A stretch of DNA of 64,000 nt from Psychrobacillus sp. OK028 (GTDB lineage: Bacteria; Bacillota; Bacilli; Bacillales_A; Planococcaceae): positions 186,001 to 250,000 of the forward strand of contig NZ_FNHY01000002.1 in the NCBI RefSeq assembly GCF_900103605.1, given 5' to 3'. The stretch's first letter is position 1. Each line of letters begins with the position of its first letter. The notes under the pieces are model-generated. The model was given only the letters and a program-made list of their open reading frames with translations, ran no database searches and was not told the DNA's origin. A program made the translations under genes and the position numbers. Positions 43,699 to 55,244 of the stretch are shown here, piece by piece.

Positions 43699-46020
43699 AT
43701 GACTAAAGAAACAAAAGTATTTTATCCCGTACTGCCTTTAAGAGGTTTGCTCGTTTATCCTACAATGATTTTACATATAGATGTAGGGCGAGAACGTTCC
43801 ATTGCTGCACTGGATGAGGCAATGATACGAGAGGAAAAGTTATTTCTTTCCGTTCAGCGAGATATGACCGTAGAAAAACCTGAAATGTCTGATCTTTATG
43901 ATGTCGGTATAATTGCTAAAGTGAAGCAGATGGTGAAGCTGCCAAATGGTACGATGAGAGTTCTAGTAGAAGGATTACAGCGTGCCATTTGGGATGATTT
44001 TAATCACCTTGATAGTTTTGACGAAGTTGCTGTCACTGCATTTATCGAACCAGAAAAAGCGGATCAAGAAGAAATGGCACTCATGCGTACGCTAGTACAT
44101 AATTTTGGAAAGTATTCCAAATCATCCAAGAGTGTCTCTGAGGAAACTTTAAACTCAGTTAGTGATATTGAGGAACCTGGTTGTTTAGCTGATATGATTG
44201 CTTCGCATTTACCTTTAAAAATTTCTGGTAAACAGGAAATACTAGAAATAATGGATGTCAAGGAACGCTTAGAATGGTTAGTTGGTCGATTACTCAATGA
44301 ACAGGAAATATTAGACCTTGAAAAGAAAATAAATACAAGAGTTAAACATGCGATGGAGAGAACCCAAAAAGAGTTCTATCTTCGAGAACAGATGAAGGCC
44401 ATTCAGACAGAGCTTGGCGATAAAGAAGGTAAAACAGGTGAAGTTGCAGAGCTAAAAAAGCGTATTGAAGAAGCAGGCTTACCTGAAGAGACGAAAAAGA
44501 ATGTGTTAAAGGAACTAGACCGTTATGAAAAACTTCCAACACAAGCTCCAGAAAGTGGCGTAATACGAAATTACATTGATTGGATTGTCTCTATTCCGTG
44601 GACTACTGCGACGGAAGATCAGCTAGACATTAAACGTTCGGAACGCATTTTAGATAGAGATCATGAAGGATTAGAGTCTGTTAAGGAGAGGGTATTAGAG
44701 TACCTGGCTGTAAGGCAGTTAACGAAATCCTTGAGAGGTCCGATACTATGTTTAGCAGGTCCTCCTGGTGTTGGTAAAACTTCCTTGGCTAAATCTATTG
44801 CTGAGTCTTTAGGACGCAATTTTGTTCGTATTTCACTTGGAGGAGTCCGTGATGAATCCGAAATTCGCGGTCATCGTAGAACTTATGTGGGTTCGATGCC
44901 TGGGCGTATCATTCAAGGGATGAAGAAAGCTGGAACGATCAATCCGTTGTTTTTACTAGATGAAATTGATAAAATGTCAAATGATTTCAGAGGGGATCCA
45001 TCTGCAGCAATGCTAGAGGTGTTAGATCCTGAGCAAAATAATTCATTTAGTGATCATTATATTGAGGAGACTTATGATTTATCTAATGTCCTATTCATCG
45101 CTACAGCAAATGATTTAAGCACTATTCCAGGACCATTACGTGACCGTATGGAGATTATCTCAATTGCTGGCTACACGGAATTAGAGAAGCTTTCTATTGC
45201 AAAAAATCATCTGTTACCAAAACAGTTGAAAGAGCATGGTTTAACGAAAAGTCAGCTGCAGCTGAAAGATGATGCGTTACTAGATGTAATCCGTCATTAT
45301 ACGAGAGAAGCTGGAGTACGTAGCTTAGAGCGCGTTATAGCCAATCTTTGTCGTAAAGCTGCACTTCAAATTGTATCTGGTGATAAAAAACGAGTATCCA
45401 TTACGACAAAAAGTCTAGAAAATATTATTGGTAAACGTAAATTCAGGTATGGACAGGCTGAAACCGAAAATCAAATAGGAGTGGCAACAGGTCTTGCTTA
45501 TACTTCTGTAGGTGGAGATACGCTTCAAATCGAAGTGTCATTATCTGCAGGTAAAGGCAAACTCCAATTGACTGGTAAGCTCGGAGATGTGATGAAGGAA
45601 TCCGCACAAACGGCATTGTCTTATGTACGATCCAAGGCGGAGGATTTTGGAATTGATCCATCTTTTTACGAAAACAAGGATATTCATATTCATGTTCCAG
45701 AAGGTGCTGTTCCAAAAGATGGTCCTTCAGCAGGGGTTACGATAGTTACAGCCCTCGTTTCGGCGCTTGCTAGGCGTCCAATAAAACGGGAAGTCGGTAT
45801 GACGGGTGAAGTTACTTTAAGAGGTCGAGTTTTACCAATAGGTGGTTTAAAAGAAAAGACACTAAGTGCACATCGTGCAGGTTTGACGACAATTATTTGT
45901 CCGGCAGACAACGAGCGCGATATTGAAGATATACCAGAAAGTGTTCGCGAAGTATTAACATTCCATTTTGTTTCCGATGCTGAAGAGGTGCTTCAACTGG
46001 CTCTAGAGGAGGCAAAATAA
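43699..46020 (+). CDS. lonA: ATP-dependent protease LonA
   Basis: A 773-residue Lon protease (774 in B. subtilis). N-terminal substrate domain ([20 protein letters not shown]), a coiled region, the AAA+ module with Walker [10 protein letters not shown], and the protease domain with the catalytic serine in [10 protein letters not shown] and its lysine partner about 43 residues later ([14 protein letters not shown]). ATG 43699 follows TTGGAGGTG; the frame extends to 43561 without a ribosome site. No lonB precedes it, unlike in B. subtilis. Confidence 0.97.
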   Translation: MTKETKVFYPVLPLRGLLVYPTMILHIDVGRERSIAALDEAMIREEKLFLSVQRDMTVEKPEMSDLYDVGIIAKVKQMVKLPNGTMRVLVEGLQRAIWDDFNHLDSFDEVAVTAFIEPEKADQEEMALMRTLVHNFGKYSKSSKSVSEETLNSVSDIEEPGCLADMIASHLPLKISGKQEILEIMDVKERLEWLVGRLLNEQEILDLEKKINTRVKHAMERTQKEFYLREQMKAIQTELGDKEGKTGEVAELKKRIEEAGLPEETKKNVLKELDRYEKLPTQAPESGVIRNYIDWIVSIPWTTATEDQLDIKRSERILDRDHEGLESVKERVLEYLAVRQLTKSLRGPILCLAGPPGVGKTSLAKSIAESLGRNFVRISLGGVRDESEIRGHRRTYVGSMPGRIIQGMKKAGTINPLFLLDEIDKMSNDFRGDPSAAMLEVLDPEQNNSFSDHYIEETYDLSNVLFIATANDLSTIPGPLRDRMEIISIAGYTELEKLSIAKNHLLPKQLKEHGLTKSQLQLKDDALLDVIRHYTREAGVRSLERVIANLCRKAALQIVSGDKKRVSITTKSLENIIGKRKFRYGQAETENQIGVATGLAYTSVGGDTLQIEVSLSAGKGKLQLTGKLGDVMKESAQTALSYVRSKAEDFGIDPSFYENKDIHIHVPEGAVPKDGPSAGVTIVTALVSALARRPIKREVGMTGEVTLRGRVLPIGGLKEKTLSAHRAGLTTIICPADNERDIEDIPESVREVLTFHFVSDAEEVLQLALEEAK

Positions 46021-46601
46021 TGAAAATCCATAATGTAGAATTACTAATCAGTGCCGTAAGACCAGCTCAATATCCAGAAGGTGATTTACCTGAAATAGCA
46101 TTGGCAGGACGTTCCAATGTCGGGAAATCATCGTTCATCAATAAAATGATTGGTCGAAAAAGCATGGCTAGGATTTCATCTAAACCAGGTAAGACGCAAA
46201 CATTGAACTTTTATCAACTAGAGGAAGCTTTAATATTTGTTGATGTACCTGGTTACGGATACGCAAAAGTTTCTAAAACAGAACGAGCTGCTTGGGGTAA
46301 AATGATTGAAACTTATTTTACCTCTCGCAACATCTTAAAAGCAGTTGTGCTAATCGTTGATCTAAGACATCCACCAACAGGTGATGATTGTATGATGTAT
46401 GATTTCCTGAAGCACTATAATATCCCTTGTATCGTTATTGCTACAAAAGCAGACAAAATCCCTAAAGGGAAATGGGATAAGCATAAAAAGATAGTAAGAG
46501 AAGAATTACAAATGGACAAAGAAGATCCATTAATCGTTTTTTCGTCTGAAACAGGATTAGGGATCGATGCAGCCTGGAAAGAAATCGAAAGTAGAATATA
46601 A
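46020..46601 (+). CDS. engB: Ribosome-biogenesis GTPase EngB (YsxC)
   Basis: A 193-residue TRAFAC GTPase needed for 50S ribosome assembly. Walker A is [14 protein letters not shown] (about residues 30-43), G3 is DVPGYGYA, and the G4 motif is TKADK. It overlaps the lonA stop by one base (TAATG), with GAGGAGG inside lonA as ribosome site. Confidence 0.96.
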   Translation: MKIHNVELLISAVRPAQYPEGDLPEIALAGRSNVGKSSFINKMIGRKSMARISSKPGKTQTLNFYQLEEALIFVDVPGYGYAKVSKTERAAWGKMIETYFTSRNILKAVVLIVDLRHPPTGDDCMMYDFLKHYNIPCIVIATKADKIPKGKWDKHKKIVREELQMDKEDPLIVFSSETGLGIDAAWKEIESRI

Positions 46602-46643
46602 TTCTCCTTTGATATGAATAGAATAATATGAACAATTCTTGGT

Positions 46644-46683
46644 GAGCTCTTGTGCGATAAATCGTTCAAGAGCTCGTTTTTTT
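46644..46683 (+). terminator. Terminator of the lonA-engB unit
   Basis: GAGCTCTTG and CAAGAGCTC form a perfect 9-bp stem, followed by GTTTTTTT. Confidence 0.85.
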
Positions 46684-46821
46684 AATGATTTCCCTATAAG
46701 TTAGTGCTTTATAAAATTGCTCGTTAGACAAGGTTAAAAACATATTCATCAGGGAATAACAACCTTATGCTCAATTTTTATTTTTTGAATAATTCTACTT
46801 TTATTAATTCAACCAGAATGT

Positions 46822-46869
46822 TTGAAATCGACAATGTTGTTTGGTATTATTATTTTATAATCATTCTAA
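46822..46869 (+). promoter_or_regulatory. hemA promoter with PerR-like box
   Basis: TTGAAA (46822) and TATTAT (46845) are 17 nt apart. Directly after, TTATAATCATTCTAA (46855-46869) differs from the PerR consensus TTATAATNATTATAA at one position. In B. subtilis the hemAXCDBL operon is a PerR target. A second TATAAT at 46924 is closer to the gene but lacks a good -35. Confidence 0.6.
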
Positions 46870-46967
46870 ATAATATTTCATATGTTGTTCACAAATAAGC
46901 AAGGTACTAGCGTAAAGCTATGATATAATTGGACTTATGAAATGAACGTGAAGGGGAGACATATTCC

Positions 46968-48335
46968 ATGCATACAATCGTGGTTGGTGTCAATTATCGT
47001 ACTGCTCCTGTCGAAATTCGTGAAAAACTGTCGTTTGTGGAAACAGAGCTTCCGAATGCGATGCAAGCACTACAAGACCAAAAAAGTATATTAGAAAATG
47101 TCATCGTATCTACATGTAACCGTACAGAGATCTACGCTACTGTAGACCAGCTACATACAGGTAGATACTATGTGAAGCAATTTTTAGCAAATTGGTTTGA
47201 TATACCATTAGAAAACTTATCTAACTACTTATTTGTTCACGAAGATGACCAAGCGAATAATCATTTGTTCCGTGTAACAGCGGGAATCGATTCGATGGTA
47301 CTTGGTGAAACACAAATATTAGGGCAAGTGAAGAAAAGCTTTCTAAATGGACAAGAAAATGGTACGACAGGTACTGTATTCAATCAATTATTCAAACAGG
47401 CAGTTACATTTGCAAAAAGAGCACATGCGGAAACTGCAATCGGTGAAAATGCTGTATCGGTTTCATACGCGGCAGTAGAGTTAGGGAAGAAAATATTCGG
47501 CTCCTTGAAGCATAAGCACGTTGTTATTTTAGGTGCTGGTAAGATGGGTGAGTTAGCAATTCAAAATCTACATGGTAGTGGAGCTGAAAAGGTTACGGTT
47601 ATCAATCGTACTTTTGAAAAAGCAAAAGAGCTTGCTGCTAAGTTCGATGGCGATGCTAAACCAATGGACGAGCTTCAATGTGCATTGTTAGAGGCAGATA
47701 TACTTATTAGTTCAACGGGCGCAACAGAGTTTGTTATAGATTTTGAATTGATGCAGTTTGTAGAACGCCTACGTAAGGGTAAACCATTGTTTATGGTGGA
47801 TATAGCTGTGCCACGTGATTTAGATCCGCGTATCGGCGATCTCCCGAATATCTTCCTGTACGATATTGATGATTTACAAGGAATCGTGGAAGCTAACTTA
47901 GCGGAAAGAGAACGTGCGGCTAATCAAATCAATCAAATGATTGAAACAGAAATAGAGCAGTTTAATGATTGGGTGACGACACTTGGTGTGGTACCTATTA
48001 TTACAGCACTTCGTCAAAAGGCGAATACGATCCAAGCTGAAACAATGGCCTCAATTGAAAATAAAATGCCTAATTTAACAGATCGTGAACGCAAAATTTT
48101 AAATAAGCATACAAAATCGATTGTCAATCAGCTTTTAAAAGAGCCGATTTTACAAGTAAAAGAGTTATCTGCAGCTAAAGATCCTGCAACTCAGCTTCAA
48201 CTATTCCAGCAAATATTTGGAATAGAAGAGGATGTACAAAAGGAAGTAGCATTACAAGCAGAAAAAACTAAAATCAATTTAAAGCAAACATTGATTGAAT
48301 CACAGAATTTAAAAGAAAATTTGTTATTTAACTAA
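46968..48335 (+). CDS. hemA: Glutamyl-tRNA reductase
   Basis: A 455-residue enzyme reducing glutamyl-tRNA to glutamate-1-semialdehyde, the first committed step of C5 heme synthesis. The catalytic cysteine is in [11 protein letters not shown] (about residue 50), followed by the NADP-binding [10 protein letters not shown] and a dimerisation helix. First gene of hemAXCDBL; ATG 46968 follows GAAGGGGAG. Confidence 0.97.
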   Translation: MHTIVVGVNYRTAPVEIREKLSFVETELPNAMQALQDQKSILENVIVSTCNRTEIYATVDQLHTGRYYVKQFLANWFDIPLENLSNYLFVHEDDQANNHLFRVTAGIDSMVLGETQILGQVKKSFLNGQENGTTGTVFNQLFKQAVTFAKRAHAETAIGENAVSVSYAAVELGKKIFGSLKHKHVVILGAGKMGELAIQNLHGSGAEKVTVINRTFEKAKELAAKFDGDAKPMDELQCALLEADILISSTGATEFVIDFELMQFVERLRKGKPLFMVDIAVPRDLDPRIGDLPNIFLYDIDDLQGIVEANLAERERAANQINQMIETEIEQFNDWVTTLGVVPIITALRQKANTIQAETMASIENKMPNLTDRERKILNKHTKSIVNQLLKEPILQVKELSAAKDPATQLQLFQQIFGIEEDVQKEVALQAEKTKINLKQTLIESQNLKENLLFN

Positions 48336-48342
48336 GTAAAGG

Positions 48343-48394
48343 AGGCGTTTTTATATCTGTATGGAAACAAATAGATATAATGAACGCCTTTTTA
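48343..48394 (+). terminator. Possible attenuating hairpin between hemA and hemX
   Basis: AGGCGTT (48343) pairs with AACGCCT (48383), followed by TTTTT. As it lies inside the hem operon it can only be partial. Confidence 0.5.
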
Positions 48395-48414
48395 CTATGT
48401 AAAGGGAGAATGTT

Positions 48415-49245
48415 ATGACTGATCTGACGATGACAAGGCTTCATGAGATTATGGTCATTCTTCAAGCTATAAGCCTTGTCTTTTATTTTATCGATTACTT
48501 ACAGAAGGATCGACGAGCACATCGACTAGCTGTGTGGCTACTTTTTACCGTTGGTACTTTGCAAACAATTTTTTTAATCATGTCTATGTTGGAGATGAAG
48601 CGATTTCCAATACTCTCGTTGTTTGAGGGTATATATTTTTATGCTTGGTTGATCATTATGCTTTCTCTTGTTTTACAGCTAGTATTTAAATTGGATCTTC
48701 CTGCATTCTTTTTGAACTTGATTGGATTTATTTTTATGTCAATTCATACGTTTGCACCAAATCCAATGGCGCAGTCACTGGTAGGGGAAAACCTTAAATC
48801 AGAGTTACTATTCATTCATATTATGTTCGCGCTACTCGCTTATACAGCTTTTGCTTTATCATTTGTTTTTTCGACCTTATATTTAATCTTGTATAAAGTT
48901 TTAAAAAAGAAAAAGTGGACGAAACAATTCACTAGATTACCGTCTTTACAACAAGCTGAAAACGGAATGAGCCTATCCATTCTTACGGGTATTCCGTTAT
49001 TGTTTGTAAGTTTAGTTCTTGGGTTAGAATGGGCATATATAGCTTTAGATGCCTTTTCACTCTATGATATAAAGATAGTCAATTCTTTTATAGTATTAGT
49101 GATTTATATTCTTGTATTATTGATCAGAAAATCGGCAAAGATTAAAGGAACAAATTATGCATGGATACACATTTATGCGTTCCTTTTTGTACTGATTAAT
49201 TTCTTATTAGGTAGTCAATTATCTCAATTCCATATTTGGTATTAA
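48415..49245 (+). CDS. hemX: HemX, membrane protein of the heme operon (CcsA-like)
   Basis: A 276-residue protein with about eight transmembrane helices of the cytochrome c assembly type. Its position between hemA and hemC is that of B. subtilis HemX, which lowers HemA levels. ATG 48415 follows AAAGGGAG. Assignment rests on topology and context, as the sequence is divergent. Confidence 0.9.
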   Translation: MTDLTMTRLHEIMVILQAISLVFYFIDYLQKDRRAHRLAVWLLFTVGTLQTIFLIMSMLEMKRFPILSLFEGIYFYAWLIIMLSLVLQLVFKLDLPAFFLNLIGFIFMSIHTFAPNPMAQSLVGENLKSELLFIHIMFALLAYTAFALSFVFSTLYLILYKVLKKKKWTKQFTRLPSLQQAENGMSLSILTGIPLLFVSLVLGLEWAYIALDAFSLYDIKIVNSFIVLVIYILVLLIRKSAKIKGTNYAWIHIYAFLFVLINFLLGSQLSQFHIWY

Positions 49246-49265
49246 AGAAAGGACGCGGTCATGTT

Positions 49266-50195
49266 ATGCGTAAAATTATTGTAGGATCTAGAAGAAGTAA
49301 GTTAGCTTTAACTCAAACAAATTGGTTTATTCAACAAATGAAAGATATGGGAGCACCCTTTGAGTTCGAAGTAAAAGAAATTGTAACAAAGGGTGACCAG
49401 ATTTTAGATGTTACACTTTCCAAAGTTGGCGGAAAGGGTCTTTTTGTTAAAGAAATAGAACAAGCCCTTTACGATAAAGAAATCGACTTTGCTGTGCATA
49501 GTATGAAGGATATGCCATCTGTATTACCAGAGGGCTTAGTAATGGGATGTACACCTAAACGTGTAGATGAGCGTGATGCATTTATATCGACTGGTCATGT
49601 GAAGTTTACTGATCTTCCAAAAGGTGCAGTAGTGGGGACTAGTAGCTTGAGAAGAAGTGCTCAGTTATTATTGTTACGTCCAGACATTGAGATAAAATGG
49701 ATTCGTGGGAATGTAGACACTCGTCTACAAAAATTGCAAGACGGTGAGTATGATGCGATTATTTTAGCAGCAGCAGGTTTAAAACGCTTGGGCTGGAGTG
49801 AAGAAGTCGTAACGGAATACTTATCTCCTGAGGATTGCGTACCAGCAGTTGGACAAGGGGCTCTAGCGATTGAGTGTCGTGCAGATGACCAAGAACTGAT
49901 TGATGAGCTAGCCAAACTATCTGATCATGATACTTGGGTTGCAGTAGAAGCAGAACGTTCATTTTTAGCTGCTATGGATGGTGGATGTCAGGTGCCGATT
50001 GCTGGACATGCAACAATTAGCGGAGATAAAATTACAATGACTGGATTAGTTGCAGCGCCAGACGCATCAGTCGTTTATAAAGAAATAGTAACTGGTACAG
50101 ATGCGGACGCTCTAGGTAAGGAACTAGCACGTATTGTGACGGAACAAGGAGCATACGATTTAATCCAACAAGTGAAGGCAGATTTGAATGTTTAA
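49266..50195 (+). CDS. hemC: Hydroxymethylbilane synthase (porphobilinogen deaminase)
   Basis: A 309-residue enzyme assembling four porphobilinogens. Cys241 in [12 protein letters not shown] carries the dipyrromethane cofactor; the N-terminal [17 protein letters not shown] and HSMKDMPS are typical. ATG 49266 is 13 nt after AAAGGA, longer than usual; an ATG at 49261 is better spaced but out of frame and stops after seven codons. hemD overlaps its end by 8 nt. Confidence 0.96.
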   Translation: MRKIIVGSRRSKLALTQTNWFIQQMKDMGAPFEFEVKEIVTKGDQILDVTLSKVGGKGLFVKEIEQALYDKEIDFAVHSMKDMPSVLPEGLVMGCTPKRVDERDAFISTGHVKFTDLPKGAVVGTSSLRRSAQLLLLRPDIEIKWIRGNVDTRLQKLQDGEYDAIILAAAGLKRLGWSEEVVTEYLSPEDCVPAVGQGALAIECRADDQELIDELAKLSDHDTWVAVEAERSFLAAMDGGCQVPIAGHATISGDKITMTGLVAAPDASVVYKEIVTGTDADALGKELARIVTEQGAYDLIQQVKADLNV

Positions 50196-50952
50196 TAATG
50201 CTCCTTTGTCAGGAGAGAATGTCATTTTCACAGGCATTCTAAGGTCACCGGAAGCACCAGAACTTGTTAAAAAACTTGGTGGAAATATGGTAATTGCTCC
50301 GATGATTGCTACAAAGGAGATAGTCAGTTCTGATGATTTACATCAACTACAAAGCTGTAACTTATATGAATGGCTTATCTTTACAAGTCAAAGTAGCGTG
50401 AAGGCATTTCATTCGAAGATGGTAAAATATCAGCTGGATGCAAGTTTTTTTACAGCTAAAATTGCAGTTGTAGGAATAAAAACAGCACATGCCATTGAAA
50501 GCTTAGGATTCTCAGTAAATTTTACCCCAACAATATTTAGTGCGGACATATTCGTTCAGGAATTTCCGAAAGTTGCATTATCTACGGATCGTTGTTTATT
50601 TGTAAAAGGAAATCTTGCAAAAGATACAATAACAGACGGCCTGTCTAATGATGTGAAGGAATGGACTATTTACGAAACTGTGGAATTAGAAGAAAACAAG
50701 GAAAATGTGAAGGAGATATTGAAGAGCGGAGAAAGATGTTCTATTATCTTCACAAGTCCCTCTACAGCCGAGGTTTATCATAGAAGTATTGGGATTTGCT
50801 TCGGATATGAACATGTCACAGTATGTGCAATTGGACATATAACCAAGAACTTTTTAGAATCTATGAATGTTCCTGTGCAAGTTATGCCAGATATTTATAC
50901 ACTAAAAGATGTGATTGTTAAATTAGCGGAATGGAAAGGAAGAGTGCAATGA
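50188..50952 (+). CDS. hemD: Uroporphyrinogen-III synthase
   Basis: A 254-residue protein of the HemD fold, which cyclises hydroxymethylbilane to uroporphyrinogen III. Sequence conservation in the family is low; [12 protein letters not shown] and [13 protein letters not shown] are the recognisable segments, one in each domain. The location between hemC and hemB, overlapping both, makes the call secure. Confidence 0.93.
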   Translation: MFNNAPLSGENVIFTGILRSPEAPELVKKLGGNMVIAPMIATKEIVSSDDLHQLQSCNLYEWLIFTSQSSVKAFHSKMVKYQLDASFFTAKIAVVGIKTAHAIESLGFSVNFTPTIFSADIFVQEFPKVALSTDRCLFVKGNLAKDTITDGLSNDVKEWTIYETVELEENKENVKEILKSGERCSIIFTSPSTAEVYHRSIGICFGYEHVTVCAIGHITKNFLESMNVPVQVMPDIYTLKDVIVKLAEWKGRVQ

Positions 50953-51932
50953 CTGAATTATTTTTTCAACGTCATCGTCGTTTAAGACAATCAGCAGGAA
51001 TTAGAGCAATGGTAAAGGAAACTTATTTACATAAAGAAGATTTAATCTATCCTATATTCGTGATGGAAGGCGACAACATTAAAAACGAGGTTTCTTCCAT
51101 GCCAGGCGTTTTCCAATTCTCTCTTGACCGTTTAAATGAGGAAGTAGATGAAGTAGTGGATTTAGGAATTCCATCTGTTATCTTATTCGGACTTCCGGCT
51201 GAAAAAGATGCAGTTGGAACTGGTGCATACCATAATCACGGAATTGTACAAAAAGCAATTCGTCAAATTAAAGCACGTCATCCCTATTTAGTTGTAATAG
51301 CGGATACTTGCCTTTGTGAATTTACGGACCATGGTCATTGTGGTGTCGTGGATGAAAATGAACGTATTTTAAATGATCCTTCCCTTGATTTGTTGGCAAA
51401 AACAGCGATAAGTCAAGCTGAAGCTGGAGCAGATATTATTGCACCTTCTAATATGATGGATGGATTTGTAGCTGCAATTCGTCTTGGTTTAGATGAAGCA
51501 GGGTATAAGGATATACCAATCATGTCATACGCAGTAAAATATGCTTCTGCGTACTATGGACCTTTCCGTGAAGCAGCAGACGGAGCGCCAAAATTCGGTG
51601 ACCGCAAAACATATCAAATGGATTATTCCAATCGTATGGAAGCAATACGTGAAGCTTCATCAGATGTACAAGAGGGAGCAGACTTCCTGATCGTAAAACC
51701 AGCATTATCTTACCTAGATATTATTCGCGATGTTAAGAACACATTTGCTACACCTATTGTTGCTTACAATGTGAGCGGTGAATATGCAATGGTAAAAGCA
51801 GCAGCGATTAATGGTTGGATCAACGAAAAAGAAATAGTACTTGAATCACTAACAGGAATGAAACGTGCAGGTGCAGATATGATCTTAACATATCATGCTA
51901 AAGATGTTGCCCGTTGGTTGGAGGAGAAATAA
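50949..51932 (+). CDS. hemB: Delta-aminolevulinic acid dehydratase (porphobilinogen synthase)
   Basis: A 327-residue TIM-barrel condensing two aminolevulinates. The zinc cysteines are seen in [14 protein letters not shown], and the Schiff-base lysines in [16 protein letters not shown] and [14 protein letters not shown] 50949 overlaps the hemD stop (ATGA), with GGAAGAG as ribosome site. Confidence 0.98.
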   Translation: MTELFFQRHRRLRQSAGIRAMVKETYLHKEDLIYPIFVMEGDNIKNEVSSMPGVFQFSLDRLNEEVDEVVDLGIPSVILFGLPAEKDAVGTGAYHNHGIVQKAIRQIKARHPYLVVIADTCLCEFTDHGHCGVVDENERILNDPSLDLLAKTAISQAEAGADIIAPSNMMDGFVAAIRLGLDEAGYKDIPIMSYAVKYASAYYGPFREAADGAPKFGDRKTYQMDYSNRMEAIREASSDVQEGADFLIVKPALSYLDIIRDVKNTFATPIVAYNVSGEYAMVKAAAINGWINEKEIVLESLTGMKRAGADMILTYHAKDVARWLEEK

Positions 51933-53227
51933 TGACAAAATCATATGAGCAGTCCAAACAAGCATTTACAGAAGCGAAAGAGTTAATGCCAGGTGGCGTT
52001 AACAGTCCTGTTCGTGCATTTAAATCAGTTGATATGGATCCTATTTTCATGGAGAGTGGAAAAGGCGCAATTTTAACTGACATCGATGGTAACGAGTACA
52101 TTGACTACGTTTTATCATGGGGTCCTCTAATTTTAGGGCATACAGAACCAAACGTTGTGAAAGCAATTCAACAGGTTGCTGAAACAGGTACAAGCTTCGG
52201 TGCTTCTACTTTAATCGAAAATAAATTAGCTAAACTTGTGGTGGACCGCGTTCCTTCTATTGAGATGGTTCGTATGGTTTCTTCTGGTACAGAGGCAACA
52301 ATGAGTGCACTTCGTTTAGCTCGTGGTTATACAGGACGCAACAAAATATTGAAATTCGAAGGTAGCTATCATGGACACGGCGACAGCCTGCTTATCAAAG
52401 CTGGATCTGGTGTTGCAACACTTGGTTTGCCAGATAGCCCAGGTGTACCTGAATCTATTGCTAAAAACACGATAGCTGTACCCTACAATGATATTGAAAG
52501 CGTTCGCCATGTATTTGAGAACTTTGGAGAAGATTTAGCAGCAGTTATCGTTGAACCTGTAGCGGGTAATATGGGTGTTGTTCCTCCAGTTGAAGGATTC
52601 CTTGAAGGATTACGTGAGTTAACTGAGAAAAATGGAACATTGTTAATATTTGATGAGGTAATGACAGGTTTCCGTGTAGGCTATAATTGTGCACAAGGAT
52701 ATTACGGAATTACACCAGACTTAACTTGTCTAGGAAAAGTAATAGGTGGAGGACTACCTGTAGGTGCCTTTGGTGGTAAACGTGAAATTATGGAAATGAT
52801 TGCACCTGCCGGGCCTGTATACCAAGCTGGTACACTTTCAGGTAACCCTTTAGCCATGACAGCAGGGTATGAAACATTAACTCGTTTAAACGAGAAATCA
52901 TATGATTACTTTATCGAGCTAGGGGATATACTGGAAAAAGGTTTCCGAGAAGCAGCAACAAAATATAATATTCCACATACTGTGAATCGTGCTGGATCAA
53001 TGATTGGTTTCTTCTTAACTAACGAAGATGTGATTAACTTCGATACAGCGAAAACATCTGATTTGGAATTATTCGCAAAGTATTTCCGTCTTATGGCAGA
53101 GGAAGGAATTTATCTACCACCTTCGCAATTTGAGGGGTTATTCCTGTCAAGCGCACATACTGTAGAGCATATTGAGAAAACAATTCAAGCATTCCATACA
53201 GTTTTTGAAAAATTATCGAATAACTAA
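51932..53227 (+). CDS. hemL: Glutamate-1-semialdehyde 2,1-aminomutase
   Basis: A 431-residue PLP-dependent aminomutase forming 5-aminolevulinate. The PLP lysine is in [18 protein letters not shown]; the N-terminus has [12 protein letters not shown] and [17 protein letters not shown] 51932 shares a base with the hemB stop; GGAGGAG is the ribosome site. Last gene of the heme operon, followed by a terminator. Confidence 0.98.
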   Translation: MTKSYEQSKQAFTEAKELMPGGVNSPVRAFKSVDMDPIFMESGKGAILTDIDGNEYIDYVLSWGPLILGHTEPNVVKAIQQVAETGTSFGASTLIENKLAKLVVDRVPSIEMVRMVSSGTEATMSALRLARGYTGRNKILKFEGSYHGHGDSLLIKAGSGVATLGLPDSPGVPESIAKNTIAVPYNDIESVRHVFENFGEDLAAVIVEPVAGNMGVVPPVEGFLEGLRELTEKNGTLLIFDEVMTGFRVGYNCAQGYYGITPDLTCLGKVIGGGLPVGAFGGKREIMEMIAPAGPVYQAGTLSGNPLAMTAGYETLTRLNEKSYDYFIELGDILEKGFREAATKYNIPHTVNRAGSMIGFFLTNEDVINFDTAKTSDLELFAKYFRLMAEEGIYLPPSQFEGLFLSSAHTVEHIEKTIQAFHTVFEKLSNN

Positions 53228-53235
53228 ATAATAGT

Positions 53236-53265
53236 GGAGCCTTGCATTAAATGCAGGGCTCTTTT
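53236..53265 (+). terminator. Terminator of the heme operon
   Basis: GAGCCTTGCAT pairs with ATGCAGGGCTC around TAA, followed by TTTT. Confidence 0.85.
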
Positions 53266-53277
53266 AATCTAAGATAA

Positions 53278-53322
53278 TTGACATTAATTGATTACTAAAA
53301 TATAATTACTTACGAAAAGTAA
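53278..53322 (+). promoter_or_regulatory. Consensus sigma-A promoter with overlapping palindrome, ahead of the ribA-like gene
   Basis: TTGACA (53278-53283), 17 nt, TATAAT (53301-53306) is a perfect sigma-A promoter. ATTACTT and AAGTAAT form an inverted repeat overlapping the -10 and start region (about 53305-53323), and GATTACT in the spacer repeats the half-site, so a repressor is likely. There is no FMN riboswitch in this leader. Confidence 0.7.
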
Positions 53323-53377
53323 TCTAAGTGGAATAATATAGATACATTATTATGTATTAGAGAAATGAGGATTTAGT

Positions 53378-54136
53378 ATGCCAAATGTTAAGGAAATATC
53401 AAATGATGTAGTGAATGTATTAAAAGATAAAATAAAGGTAATTAAAACCGAAGAAAGTTCGATTTATCTAGTGGGACCAATTCGACTGCCAGTAAATTTA
53501 CATGGGGATACAGTGATATTTCAATGGTATAGCTGGTTAAATAGCGATGATTACACAGAAGACATCAATCAAATAATAAATAATTTGTCTTCCACTAACC
53601 TAGCGGAATATCAACAGTCCAGTGTGTTAGTTTATGGTGACTTTAAAGAAACAGAGGAGTCCCTTATACGGATGCACTCTATTTGTCATACGGGTGATAT
53701 TTTTGGCAGTAAGCGTTGTGACTGTGGTTTCCAACTTAAACAGTCAATGCAAATGATAGTTAATAATGGAGCTGGTGCATTATTCTATTTAGCTAACCAT
53801 GAAGGTAGAGGGATTGGTCTATTTAGTAAAGCGATGGCCTATATTCTTCAAGAAAATGGTGCAGATACTGTAGAGGCCAATGAAAAACTTGGTTTTGTCG
53901 ATGATTCTAGAAATTACAGTGATGCAATTGAAGTGTTAAAAGTATTGCGCACGAAACCAGTTACATTAATAACGAATAATCCTAAGAAAGTAAAAGCATT
54001 AAAGGATGCAGGCTTAGCTGTAGCGGGGCGTACACCATTATGGGGGGACGTTTCGGAATTCAATGAGAAGTACTTACACACGAAAATAAATCGCTCAGGT
54101 CATATGGAGGAAGAAGGTACTTTTCAAAATGACTAG
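53378..54136 (+). CDS. ribA: GTP cyclohydrolase II family protein
   Basis: A 252-residue protein. Residues about 100-230 match GTP cyclohydrolase II: HSICHTGDIFGSKRCDCGFQL carries the three zinc cysteines (C-x10-C-x-C), HEGRGIGL is the catalytic EGRGIGL motif, and LITNNPKKVKALKDAGL is the GTP-binding end. The N-terminal 90 residues replace the DHBP synthase part found in bifunctional Bacillus RibBA and are longer than in E. coli RibA. GCH II opens GTP for riboflavin synthesis. ribD overlaps its end by 8 nt. A specialised rather than general riboflavin role is possible. Confidence 0.85.
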   Translation: MPNVKEISNDVVNVLKDKIKVIKTEESSIYLVGPIRLPVNLHGDTVIFQWYSWLNSDDYTEDINQIINNLSSTNLAEYQQSSVLVYGDFKETEESLIRMHSICHTGDIFGSKRCDCGFQLKQSMQMIVNNGAGALFYLANHEGRGIGLFSKAMAYILQENGADTVEANEKLGFVDDSRNYSDAIEVLKVLRTKPVTLITNNPKKVKALKDAGLAVAGRTPLWGDVSEFNEKYLHTKINRSGHMEEEGTFQND

Positions 54137-55220
54137 TCACGCATTTTACATGGATCTTGCCTTGCAAAATGCTTGGGCGATGAAAGGGCAAACAGATCCG
54201 AATCCATTAGTAGGAGCAGTTATCGTAAATGCTAATCGCATTGTTGGTATTGGTGCACATATGAAACCAGGTGAGCCTCATGCAGAAATCCATGCTATAA
54301 GAATGGCTGGGGAACATGCAAAAGGTGCTACGATTTATGTGACACTTGAACCATGCTCGCATTACGGTAGAACAGGTCCTTGTGCAGAAGCAATTGTAGA
54401 GGCTGGAATTGAAACGGTCGTTATTGCAACGCTCGATCCGAATCCACTCGTTTCTGGTAGAGGAGTTAAAATTTTAGAAGATGCTGGGATTAAAGTAATC
54501 TCAGGAATTCAAGAAGAAGCTTCTCAAAAGATGAATGAAGTATTTAATAAGTTTATCGTAACGAAAAAGCCTTTTGTCACGTTAAAGTCAGGGATTACGT
54601 TAGATGGAAAAATTGCTTCTCATACCGCTCATAGTAAATGGATTACATCTGCAGATGCACGAGAGGATGTTCATCATCTCAGAAACGAGCATTTGGCAAT
54701 TTTAGTTGGTGTCAATACGGTTATCGAGGATAATCCTGAACTAACTACTCGTATTGAAAATGGACGTAACCCCATTCGTATCGTTTTGGACTCGACACTA
54801 AAAATTCCGTTAGATGCAAAGTTGGTGACGGACCAGTTAGCAGAAACATGGATTTTTACTAGTGGAAATTATGATCAGGCTAAAAAAGAGAAACTTATTG
54901 ATCTTGGAGTTCGCATTTTCCATACAACCAGTTCGAATCATGTTAACGTACAAGAGGTCGTTCAAGTATTGGGAGAAAATCAGATCTCCTCTTTACTAAT
55001 CGAGGGTGGGGGTACGATTAACGCAGCATTTTTAGAAAATAAATTAATAGACAAAGCAGTAATTTATATTGCACCAAAGCTCATAGGTGGTAAAAATGCT
55101 CCCACATTTATGGAGGGTACTGGTATTGATTTCATGAGTGATGCTGTAGAGCTAGTTAATACAGATATTCAAAAAATAGGGCAAGACTTTAAGTTTGTTG
55201 GCTATCCAACATACAAATAA
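54129..55220 (+). CDS. ribD: Bifunctional diaminohydroxyphosphoribosylaminopyrimidine deaminase / reductase
   Basis: A 363-residue two-domain RibD. The N-terminal deaminase has the zinc motifs HAEIHAI and PCSHYGRTGPC; the C-terminal reductase has TLKSGITLDGKIA, SKWITSADARE and IEGGGTINAAF. These catalyse steps 2 and 3 of riboflavin synthesis after GTP cyclohydrolase II. ATG 54129 overlaps the upstream gene by 8 nt, with GGAGGAAG inside that gene as ribosome site. The pair is away from ribE/ribH, which are not in this window. Confidence 0.95.
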   Translation: MTSHAFYMDLALQNAWAMKGQTDPNPLVGAVIVNANRIVGIGAHMKPGEPHAEIHAIRMAGEHAKGATIYVTLEPCSHYGRTGPCAEAIVEAGIETVVIATLDPNPLVSGRGVKILEDAGIKVISGIQEEASQKMNEVFNKFIVTKKPFVTLKSGITLDGKIASHTAHSKWITSADAREDVHHLRNEHLAILVGVNTVIEDNPELTTRIENGRNPIRIVLDSTLKIPLDAKLVTDQLAETWIFTSGNYDQAKKEKLIDLGVRIFHTTSSNHVNVQEVVQVLGENQISSLLIEGGGTINAAFLENKLIDKAVIYIAPKLIGGKNAPTFMEGTGIDFMSDAVELVNTDIQKIGQDFKFVGYPTYK

Positions 55221-55244
55221 GTTGCATTTAATGAGGGGTAAAAA

